Source of the DNA: Sphingomonas bacterium
Lineage (GTDB): Bacteria; Pseudomonadota; Alphaproteobacteria; Sphingomonadales; Sphingomonadaceae
Assembly: GCA_028823055.1 (NCBI GenBank)
Contig: JAPKCG010000004.1
Coordinates: 1-35,141, forward strand
DNA: 35,141 nucleotides
Reading direction: 5' to 3'
In this document: piece after piece, positions 8,308 to 16,188 of the stretch
How positions within the stretch are numbered: the first letter of the stretch is position 1
Layout of the letters: the number at the start of each line of letters is the position of its first letter
Notes under the pieces: generated by a model
What the model was told of the DNA's origin: nothing
What the model saw: only the letters and a program-made list of their open reading frames with translations
Databases searched by the model: none
Position numbers and translations under genes: made by a program

Positions 8308-8357
8308 CCATCCTGAGCCCGTCGAGCTGCTACTCGGCGGGCTCAAACTTTATGGTA
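8308..8357. repeat. REP-like palindromic element
   Basis: ACCAT..GAGCCCGTCGAG-ctgcta-CTCGGCGGGCTC..ATGGT; 12-bp stem with one G.T wobble. Confidence 0.5.
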
Positions 8358-8410
8358 GCGAAAAAAAGGGACGGGAACCCTGCTAGGCCCCCGCCCCCGT
8401 CAGGGTCGAA

Positions 8411-8490
8411 TTACTTTTTCCCCAACGTGACGATCGCGACGACCAGCGAAATGCAGCCAACACGACCATGATGGTCTCGAATGTTGTCAA
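8411..8490 (-). pseudogene. Putative holin-like toxin (Hol_Tox-type) relic with 1-nt frameshift
   Basis: Strong SD AAAGGAGG then TTG start: MTTFETIMVVLA | frame change | CISLVVAIVTLGKK*; interval is 80 nt, 1 short of an in-frame 26-aa peptide. Confidence 0.45.
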
Positions 8491-8789
8491 TCCAATTCAC
8501 CTCCTTTGACCGGCGAGATTGCGGGGGAGCTGCTACATCCGTCCACTGCCAGTCGAGGCCATTCTACCCGATCCCCGCACCGTCTGACGATAATTCCCTG
8601 ACTCGATCGGTCACATTGTCGTGAAGTCGCCCAGGCGCCGCCCGGCCTTGGTCGGGCGGCGCCGCGCGGTTCCGCCAGGAAACGCAGGCGCGCCCGCCTG
8701 CAGAAGGCAGGGCGGGCGCGCTGGCGACGGGGCCGCACGTAGGCGTGATGGTGATGGAAGGGGGCCGATGAACACCGGCCCCCCAAACT

Positions 8790-10631
8790 TCACGCCATTT
8801 CGTCGTCGGCCATCTCGTCATTCTCGACACCCTCGATGCCGTCGCCGTCTATGTCTGGGTCGATGCTCTCCGGGTCGCGCTCGGGCTGGTCGAACGCACC
8901 GATCTTCATCGGGGCGGGAAGCCAGTTGCCGGGAAGTCGTCCCGACACGTTGACGGCAAGGTCCGCCTTTTTCTTGATGCTCGCGCAATTCTCGGCGCTG
9001 GGGGCACCGCATTCCTCGCGCAACAGGTCAATCATCGCCGCGCGACGCATCTTGTCGAACAGGCCGATGGGTGCGGACCAACGCGCGGCGATGTCCACGC
9101 CGCTCGCGCGCGCGATCTGCTCGAAATGGTGATGCCGGGTCCCGGGGGAACCGCCCGCGAACACCGTGCCGTCCACGGTCATCGCGACAAGCCCGGCAAG
9201 CAACGCCATCTTGTCGTCGGCCTCCATGCTGCGGATGGCCTCGAACCGGCCTTCGGCGGGGATGGATGCGAACCGGGTCGCCATCATTTCCTCAACCGGA
9301 CGAACATCGCTTGTCGCCATAAGCTCGTCGGGAACGTCGGTCGCAACCGTCTTGGCCTGAACCTCAAGCGCCATCTGGAAGTTGTGCGCGCCGTGGAGCA
9401 ACTGGCCCGCAAGGCTGTCCAGCATGATATCCAACGCCAGCGCCGGGTCGGCGGCAACGGCTTCCTGCACGATCTGCGTCTTGATGCGCGACAGGTCCGC
9501 GAACAGGCTGTTGCTGTAGAGCGGAGCCGGGCCGTCGCTGGTGGTCTTGGGCTTAGGCTCGGCCTTGGCACGATAGAAGCTCCTGCCGAGCGAACCGTCG
9601 TGGGAAACCCAAAGCGCCACGCCCCCGATTGCCACCTGTTCGGCATTGAAGCCGCGAAGGCCTCCGGTGATCGCGTCCCGCTCGTCGGATAGCGGTTCGA
9701 TGCGCTCGCTGTCCGCGCCCTCGGCCTCGGCAATGGCCTCGATCTCGGTATCGATCGCGGCAAGCCGCTCGGCCTCGGTCGGCTCGCGGGTCGCCGGATA
9801 GATGCTGCCCTTCATGTAAAGGTCGTGGGGCCGGTCCAGTTCGGCGCGAACCTCGTGCCAACCGATCGCGCGATATTCGGCGGCGATGCCGTCCAGCATT
9901 TCCTCTGCCAGTTCCTGCACCAGCTCGGGCTGGTCGGCATAACCGGCGTCGCCCTGCGAAAACAGGTCTGGCGTGATGGTCCCGCCTTTGGCCTCATAGG
10001 CTTCGCGTCCGACGAACAGGAATGCGCCGTGGGTGGTCGCGACCTTCTCGGTGGTGAGCATCCGGCGGATGGTATGGGCTTGGCCGTTCGCCGCCTTGCA
10101 GACCTTGATCTGCTGGTCGTGATCGTCGGTGAGGGTAAGCGCGCGCGCCGCGTCGAGCGATAGCTGATCCTTGGCGATAAGGTCGATCAACGACGGTGCA
10201 AGCGCGGAAAGGCGAAGCATCTTATAGACGAAGCTGACCGCCACACCGGACCGGGCGGCGATATCCTCGGCGGACATGCCGGTATCGCGGAGCGCTCCAT
10301 AGGAGCGGATACGGTCGGCGGGGTGCATGTCTTCGCGTTGCTCGTTCTCGATCAGAGAAAGCTCGATGGCCTCGCTCTTGTCCCGCACCTCGACGGGAAA
10401 AGTGTCGCTGTTCTTGATCCGCTTGCGCTTCGCCAACAGCTTCAAGCCCCGGTAGCGGCGTCCTCCGGCAAAAACCCAAAACAGCCCGTCCTCTTCGTAG
10501 GCGACAAGGTTCTGAATGAGGCCGTGCGCGTCGATATCGTCGGCCATGCTCTCGATGGCGGACGGCTTCACGCAGCGCTGATTGAGCGGGGAAAGGCGAA
10601 GCTGCGACAGTTTGGGATAGGTGATAGCCAT
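8790..10631 (-). CDS. ParB/RepB/Spo0J family partition-like protein, large (~613 aa)
   Basis: ParB N-domain: GLIQNLVAYEEDGLFWVFAGGRRYRGLKLL, ENEQREDMHPADRI, HTH MSAEDIAARSGVAVSFVYKMLRLSALAPSLIDLI; ATG at 10631 preceded by AGGAG. Confidence 0.87.
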   Translation of the reverse strand: MAITYPKLSQLRLSPLNQRCVKPSAIESMADDIDAHGLIQNLVAYEEDGLFWVFAGGRRYRGLKLLAKRKRIKNSDTFPVEVRDKSEAIELSLIENEQREDMHPADRIRSYGALRDTGMSAEDIAARSGVAVSFVYKMLRLSALAPSLIDLIAKDQLSLDAARALTLTDDHDQQIKVCKAANGQAHTIRRMLTTEKVATTHGAFLFVGREAYEAKGGTITPDLFSQGDAGYADQPELVQELAEEMLDGIAAEYRAIGWHEVRAELDRPHDLYMKGSIYPATREPTEAERLAAIDTEIEAIAEAEGADSERIEPLSDERDAITGGLRGFNAEQVAIGGVALWVSHDGSLGRSFYRAKAEPKPKTTSDGPAPLYSNSLFADLSRIKTQIVQEAVAADPALALDIMLDSLAGQLLHGAHNFQMALEVQAKTVATDVPDELMATSDVRPVEEMMATRFASIPAEGRFEAIRSMEADDKMALLAGLVAMTVDGTVFAGGSPGTRHHHFEQIARASGVDIAARWSAPIGLFDKMRRAAMIDLLREECGAPSAENCASIKKKADLAVNVSGRLPGNWLPAPMKIGAFDQPERDPESIDPDIDGDGIEGVENDEMADDEMA

Positions 10632-10677
10632 GATTGAAAACTCCTGATCTGAGTTAAGTTCGGTGATGGGGAGGGGG

Positions 10678-10869
10678 TCAGCCTTCGAGGGCTGCGAGTT
10701 CGTCAAACTCGACCGATGCGCGTGTCGCGCCGTCGCCCGCGTAGGTCGCGCCGGTGCGCGGGTAGAAGAAAACACGTTCGCCCTTGGCGTAGGGAATGCC
10801 GTCCGCGCTGGTCCCGTCAGTCTTCGCGCGCTTCCAATACGGGTCGCCCTTGTATCGAGTGTAAGTCAT
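10678..10869 (-). CDS. hypothetical protein, 63 aa
   Basis: MTYTRYKGDPYWKRAKTDGTSADGIPYAKGERVFFYPRTGATYAGDGATRASVEFDELAALEG; SD AAAGGAG upstream. Confidence 0.65.
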   Translation of the reverse strand: MTYTRYKGDPYWKRAKTDGTSADGIPYAKGERVFFYPRTGATYAGDGATRASVEFDELAALEG

Positions 10870-10900
10870 TGTCCTGTCTCCTTTCCTTCGAGGCTGAAAG

Positions 10901-10920
10901 CCGGTTGCCGCAGCAACCGG
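10901..10920. other. 8-bp hairpin CCGGTTGC-cgca-GCAACCGG in the leader of the 63-aa gene
   Basis: Direct reading of the inverted repeat. Confidence 0.5.
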
Positions 10921-10929
10921 GTCTGCCTC

Positions 10930-11105
10930 TCCGGCGAGGAGCGGGATGGGGAGGGAGGAGGAAAATCGACGGCCTGGTGCGGGCAGGCCGCCTAGCGCGG
11001 CCGACACCCCATAGGGTGGCGGGTGCCGCGCTTGGCGGACCACACGGGGCTGTCTATTTTCCTTCGGGAACGAAAGGGCAGCAGCCCTTGGTGTTCCCCG
11101 CGTCG
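10930..11105. repeat. Leader-type repeat copy B (upstream of the 63-aa/parB genes)
   Basis: Same blocks as copy A at 6371-6540, same orientation, also upstream of a minus-strand gene. Confidence 0.75.
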
Positions 11106-11167
11106 GATGGCCTCCGGGGGAGGGCGTCGACGCCAATCGAGGATCGTTCGCGCCGTGCGCGTCCGCG

Positions 11168-11187
11168 GGTGTGCCACGTGGCACACC
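11168..11187. promoter_or_regulatory. Perfect 20-bp palindrome GGTGTGCCACGTGGCACACC (candidate parS or operator)
   Basis: Contains the same 18-mer as 7652-7669. Confidence 0.55.
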
Positions 11188-11404
11188 TCACGCGAGGATC
11201 GTCACCCCTCAGGGCCGAGACGCCGGCACGGTGGCTTGGTCGGCGCAATCGCGCCGATAGAGCCGTGCCCGGCAGGGTCGCGCCCTAAAGCTGAAGACCC
11301 GTTTGGCGAAAGGTGAAGCAAGGCGGCTGGCACCCCGCTTGTCGATGCCGACATTCCTGTACGTCAGCAATACAAGGGCCGCACGGGCGGGATTGGCTGA
11401 TGAA

Positions 11405-12901
11405 CTACTTGGTTGTTCCGAGAGACCTGGGCGAGGCATCGGGTGCCAATCCTTGATAGGTCGATTCCTGCCACCCGAGTCCTAGTGATTTTTGGATGGC
11501 GACATAACTTGCCGTAAGAGCCGCAACAGCGCTTTGAAGGTTTGATGCAGCAAGCACTTTCTGACGACCGGACTCGAGTGCGTCACTGCGGGAAATCACC
11601 TGTCGCTGGAAGCGTTGTTGTGTCAAAATGTCTGACTCGTCGGCCGATCGCTTGATCTCGGCGAGCGCTGCCACATTGCGACGTTGCTGTGCAAAGCGCG
11701 CGAGCGAATTCTCGGCGTCTTGGAACGCACCTAGAACGACCTGTCGATACTGTGCCTCAGCTTCGTCTCGTCCAGCGCGCGCTTGCGTTATCTGGGCCGA
11801 AGTTCGTCCAAAATCGAGCAACCCCCATTGTAGCTGGGGCACGGCAATGTTGGAGATATTTCCCAGATCGACCAGGTCTCCGACAGACGTTCCGCCGATG
11901 CCTAGGATCCCCATAAAGCTGATCTTGGGAAAACGCGCTGCTTCAGCGACGCCAATCCGGGCGGTCGTGGCCGCCAGATTGCGCTCGGCGGCGCGTATGT
12001 CGGGTCGACGGCGAAGTAGAGAGGCGGGATCGCCGATGGCGACGACCTGTGGTGGCAAGGGGACGTCACGCGGGATAGCCAGCAAGGAATCGAGCCTCCC
12101 TGGCGCCTCCCCTGCAAGCACGGCGAGCGCATTGAGATAAATTCCGATCTCCGCCTCAGCCGTAGCGAGATCGCCGTTGGTAGCCTGAATGGCGCGGTTC
12201 GCCTGACCAATGGCAAAGGCCGGCACCGTGCCCTGCTGAAAGCGTTGCCGAGCGAGGCCTAGCTGCTGCTTCTGCAGGTCCAGCCCCCCACGAAGTGCAG
12301 CGGCGCGCTGCTGCCGGTCCCGCAGATTCGTATAACTTTGCGCAACGTCGGCTGCGAGTTGAACGTGTGCATCTGCCGCGTTGTAGGACGCCGCTGCGGC
12401 TAGTGCGTTAGCGGATTCTATTTTTCGGATCTGGCCTCCCGCAAAATCGATTTCCCAATTTGCGTTCAGGCCGAGATTGAAAAACTGGAGAGAGGAATCC
12501 GCGTCCTGGGAAGGGGGCGTTGCGCCGTTCCCCTGAGCTGACTGCAGATCGATCCCGGGAAGGTCGGCGAAGATTCCGGTCGCTTGTGCCCCAGCTTTCG
12601 GAAAGCGGTTAGCGCGCTCCTGGCGCACGGATGCACGCGCCTGACGGAGTCGCGCCTGGGCGACATCGATCGACGGATTCGCTGCAAGTGCGCGTTGCTC
12701 AAGCTCGTTCAGGACCGGATCTTGAAGGGCCGTCCACCACTCAGCAACTGCGGGGTCATTGGTGCTCGTACTCGCGGTCTGGCGCACGAACTTGGATTGG
12801 GGGGCGGCGCGATCCAACCCCGGCGGTCCGGCGTAGTCCGGGCCAACGACACATCCGCCGAGCAGCAAGGGGGCGAGAACGAGACCTCTGAAGTTTATCA
12901 T
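11405..12901 (-). CDS. RND/MFS efflux outer membrane lipoprotein, NodT family
   Basis: N-terminal lipobox LLLGGCVVGPDYAGP; QARLRQARASVRQERANRFP, RRRPDIRAAERNLAATTARIGVAEAARFPKIS. Confidence 0.9.
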   Translation of the reverse strand: MINFRGLVLAPLLLGGCVVGPDYAGPPGLDRAAPQSKFVRQTASTSTNDPAVAEWWTALQDPVLNELEQRALAANPSIDVAQARLRQARASVRQERANRFPKAGAQATGIFADLPGIDLQSAQGNGATPPSQDADSSLQFFNLGLNANWEIDFAGGQIRKIESANALAAAASYNAADAHVQLAADVAQSYTNLRDRQQRAAALRGGLDLQKQQLGLARQRFQQGTVPAFAIGQANRAIQATNGDLATAEAEIGIYLNALAVLAGEAPGRLDSLLAIPRDVPLPPQVVAIGDPASLLRRRPDIRAAERNLAATTARIGVAEAARFPKISFMGILGIGGTSVGDLVDLGNISNIAVPQLQWGLLDFGRTSAQITQARAGRDEAEAQYRQVVLGAFQDAENSLARFAQQRRNVAALAEIKRSADESDILTQQRFQRQVISRSDALESGRQKVLAASNLQSAVAALTASYVAIQKSLGLGWQESTYQGLAPDASPRSLGTTK

Positions 12902-12908
12902 CGCAGCC

Positions 12909-14465
12909 TCAATGCATCGCCATGGACTGCCCTTTAGGCAGCGGGCGCAGGAACAAAACGAGTGGAAGCGTGGCTAGTGTCGCAAGCGCCATCGCCAGGA
13001 AAATGTCATTGTACGTCATGATGAAGGCCTGCTGCTGAATGGTCCCGGCAAGCGACTGAAGGGCGGCGTCCATCTGGCCGAACGTCCTGGTCATGCCGGC
13101 GAGATAATCCTGCAACCTTGGGTCGTTTGCCCAAAGGGTCTCTTCCATCCGTCGGCTATGGAGCGACATTCGCTGGTCCTGAAAGGAGGCCAGGGCGGCC
13201 AAAGCGAACGACCCGCCGAGATTTCGTGCGGCATTGAAGATGCCTGATGCATCACCGGCATCCTCCTTGCTGACCGAAGCGATAGTGGCCTGGTTCAGGA
13301 ACAGCATGGTGAGGATCATGCCGACACCACGCAGTAACTGTCCGGCGGTAAAGGCTTCTCCGGCAGATTCCGCGGTGAGGCTGGTGTTGACGAGGCAGCT
13401 GGCGGCCATGAGCGCAAGGCCTGTGCCAACGGCGATCCTGATATCGACGACGCGGATAAGCAGCGGGATGACGGGCATCAGTAGGAAGGCAGGCACACCC
13501 ATGAGGAAAATCACCTGACCCGTCTCAAGGGCGTTATAGTTAGCGATCAGCGCGAGGAATTGCGGGATGACGAAGGTCGAGCCGTACATCACCATGCCCA
13601 GCGCCAGCGCCATGACGACGACGCTGCCGAATTGTCGATTCATCACGATCCGCAGCTTAAGCACAGGCTTGGCGGCCCTGAATTGTCCGATACCCAGCAT
13701 GACAAAACCAATCAGGGTCATGATCGTCAGCCGGACGATGTACGTCGATTCAAACCATTCTTCACGGTGCCCTTCCTCAAGCACGACCGTCAGTCCTCCC
13801 AGGCCGAGGATCATGCCGACGATCCCGAACCAGTCCGCCTCGCGGAAATAGACCCAGTTCGTTTTCTCGTGCGGCAGGCCGAGCAGCAGCAGCAGCAAGA
13901 GCAGACCGCAGACCGGCACGTTGACGAAGAAGGCATAATGCCAGCTCAGATTTTCCGTGAGCCAGCCTCCGAGCAGGGGGCCAAGAACCGGACCCAGAAT
14001 GACGGTCATTCCAAAAAGGGCCATGCCGATCGGCTGTTGCGATGGCGGGAGGCGCTTTGCGACGATCGTCATCGCTGTCGGGATGAGCACGCCGCCCGTG
14101 AACCCCTGACCCGCCCTTCCGACGATCATTGTCATCAGATCCGTAGCCGTGCCGCACAGGACCGAGAATCCTGTAAAAGAGGTCACCGAGATGAGGAGAA
14201 GTGTCCTCAACCCTAAAAGCCGTTCCAGCCACGCGCTCAGCGGTATGATGATGATCTCGGCAACGAGAAAAGCCGTGGCGATCCACGTTCCTTCCGTGCC
14301 GGTCGCTCCGATCTCCCCTTGGATAGTCGGCAGCGCCGAGTTGACGATCGAGATGTCGAGTGTCGCGAGCAGCGCGCCCAGCGCGCCGGCCGCGACCGCG
14401 ATCCAGGCCGTCGAGTCGGCTCGCTCGGCGCGTAACGTCCCCGCAGATGCAGCAACCGTCGCCAC
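12909..14465 (-). CDS. emrB: DHA2 family MFS multidrug transporter, EmrB-like
   Basis: LDISIVNSALPTIQGEIGATGTEGTWIATAFLVAEIIIIPLSAWL; 14-TM-length MFS protein. Confidence 0.92.
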   Translation of the reverse strand: MATVAASAGTLRAERADSTAWIAVAAGALGALLATLDISIVNSALPTIQGEIGATGTEGTWIATAFLVAEIIIIPLSAWLERLLGLRTLLLISVTSFTGFSVLCGTATDLMTMIVGRAGQGFTGGVLIPTAMTIVAKRLPPSQQPIGMALFGMTVILGPVLGPLLGGWLTENLSWHYAFFVNVPVCGLLLLLLLLGLPHEKTNWVYFREADWFGIVGMILGLGGLTVVLEEGHREEWFESTYIVRLTIMTLIGFVMLGIGQFRAAKPVLKLRIVMNRQFGSVVVMALALGMVMYGSTFVIPQFLALIANYNALETGQVIFLMGVPAFLLMPVIPLLIRVVDIRIAVGTGLALMAASCLVNTSLTAESAGEAFTAGQLLRGVGMILTMLFLNQATIASVSKEDAGDASGIFNAARNLGGSFALAALASFQDQRMSLHSRRMEETLWANDPRLQDYLAGMTRTFGQMDAALQSLAGTIQQQAFIMTYNDIFLAMALATLATLPLVLFLRPLPKGQSMAMH

Positions 14466-14467
14466 GC

Positions 14468-15631
14468 TCAGCGCTTCCGACTTACGGCCTGCCGGATTCT
14501 CTCCAGGTCGCCTTTCGCCGAACGGGTATCGACAGTAATGCCGACCGACATTCCGGGAACCAGAAGGGGCCTGACTTCGGGCGGCGCATCGATCGCGATA
14601 CGGACGGGCACGCGCTGAACGATCTTCGTGAAGTTGCCGGTCGCGTTTTGCGGCGGGAGCACGGAGAACTGGGCACCTGTGCCCGGTGCGAAGCTGGCAA
14701 CCCGCCCTTTCAGCTCGACCCCGGGGAGCGCGTCGACGTCGATGCTGACGGGCTGGCCGACTCGCATGAGACCTAGCTGCGTCTCTTTAAAATTGGCCTC
14801 GATGAAGAGGCGCTCCACCGGCACCAGCGTCATCAGGCGCGTTCCGGGCTGTACGAACTGCCCTACCCGGACAGCGAGATCGCCGACGCGACCATCGATC
14901 GCTGCCTTGAGCAACGTCGATTCGGTGTTCACACGCGCGGCGGAGAGCTGAGCGCGAGCGGCTTCGGCTTGCGATTGCGCCTGTCGTACCTGCGCACCAA
15001 GCGTGCCAACGCGCCTTTCTGCTGCGGTAAGGCCGGCCTGAGCAGCATTGGCGCGCTCATCTGCCTGTCGTGCCTGCGTCTGAAGCTGAGCAAATCGCTC
15101 GCCTGGCTCTGCGCCAGACGCCGCCAGCGGCTGATAGCGCGCAACCTGCTGCCGCGCGAAGGCGGCCTCGGCGCGCGCCGAGGCCGCCTGAGCACGCGCC
15201 TGGACGATTGTCGCCTGCTGTTCAGCGATCTGCGAACGGCTCGTCTCGACCGCAGCTTTCGCTGTGTCGATCTGGCTGGTGATCTGCTCGCTTTGGGCTC
15301 GATATTCGCGAGGGTCCAGTTCTGCCAACTGCTGCCCTTTGCGGACCGCTTGGTTCGCGCTGACAAACACGCGCTCGACATATCCGGCAACTTTCGGGGC
15401 CACCACGACAGAGTCCGCCGCCACATAAGCGTTGTCGGTTTTCTGCATGAACTTGCCGCGGTTCTGATGGTCAAAATACCATACCAACCCCGCTCCCACG
15501 ATCGCGATCGCGACAATCAATAGCGCCAACCGAACCCGTACCGACTTGAGCGGACCGGCGGGCCGCTCACCGACATCGTCATGGTCGCCTGAACCGACTG
15601 GGGGATCTTCCACCATTCTATTCCCGATCAA
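14468..15631 (-). CDS. emrA: HlyD/EmrA family periplasmic adaptor
   Basis: TDNAYVAADSVVVAPKVAGYVERVFVSANQAVRKGQQLAELDPREY and coiled-coil region; possible start at 15616. Confidence 0.92.
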   Translation of the reverse strand: MIGNRMVEDPPVGSGDHDDVGERPAGPLKSVRVRLALLIVAIAIVGAGLVWYFDHQNRGKFMQKTDNAYVAADSVVVAPKVAGYVERVFVSANQAVRKGQQLAELDPREYRAQSEQITSQIDTAKAAVETSRSQIAEQQATIVQARAQAASARAEAAFARQQVARYQPLAASGAEPGERFAQLQTQARQADERANAAQAGLTAAERRVGTLGAQVRQAQSQAEAARAQLSAARVNTESTLLKAAIDGRVGDLAVRVGQFVQPGTRLMTLVPVERLFIEANFKETQLGLMRVGQPVSIDVDALPGVELKGRVASFAPGTGAQFSVLPPQNATGNFTKIVQRVPVRIAIDAPPEVRPLLVPGMSVGITVDTRSAKGDLERIRQAVSRKR

Positions 15632-15693
15632 CTATCGATTCAAAGAACCGGGGGACTTGCCACGGCGGCCGAGCTTCGGCAATACCACATTAT

Positions 15694-16188
15694 ATGGAAC
15701 CTCACCAATCGGGTATACGTGGGATCGCAACCACCTTCGGCTGGACCTGGTACAGGATGCGGCGACTGATCGACGCCTATCTTGCCTGTCAGGGTGCATC
15801 GATGGCCCAACTAAAACTGCTCGCGTATCTCGCGGAACAACCGCGCCGCTCCACCGACATTGCGAGCTTTTTCGATCAGGCGCCCCGCACTGTCACCCAG
15901 GCGATCGACGCGCTCGAACAAAATGGTCTCGTGTCACGATCGCCTGCTCCGGACGATCGCCGGTCCAAACTGGTGCAGATCACAGACGCCGGCCGGGCCA
16001 CGTTGGGACTGGCCATGCCGCTCTACGACGACATCGTGGGGCAGACCTTCGGAAGCCTGACAGCGGATGAACTCGAGGGCCTCGACGCGGCGATCAAGCA
16101 TTTGAACCGGCTCGTCGACCATCTGGAGACGAAGGCCAGCGTTCCCGAGACCCAAGTTCCCGCCCCGAAAAGCCGGGCGCATGATTGA
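15694..16188 (+). CDS. MarR family transcriptional regulator
   Basis: AQLKLLAYLAEQPRRSTDIASFFDQAPRTVTQAIDALEQNGLVSRSPAPDDRRSKLVQITDAGRATL; divergent from the efflux operon. Confidence 0.9.
   Translation: MEPHQSGIRGIATTFGWTWYRMRRLIDAYLACQGASMAQLKLLAYLAEQPRRSTDIASFFDQAPRTVTQAIDALEQNGLVSRSPAPDDRRSKLVQITDAGRATLGLAMPLYDDIVGQTFGSLTADELEGLDAAIKHLNRLVDHLETKASVPETQVPAPKSRAHD

Noticed and set aside
8411-8490. Programmed frameshift to express the holin-like peptide
   Set aside because: No slippery heptamer at the frame change; simple 1-nt loss is more economical.
9126-9692. 188-aa plus-strand ORF
   Set aside because: Antisense to the ParB-like gene.
13560-14216. 218-aa plus-strand ORF rich in His/Asp/Arg/Gln
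   Set aside because: Antisense to emrB; composition typical of a shadow frame.
15694-15720. Second EcfG-type promoter GGAAC-N17-CGTG
   Set aside because: Only CGTG rather than CGTT, and it lies inside the marR 5' coding region.
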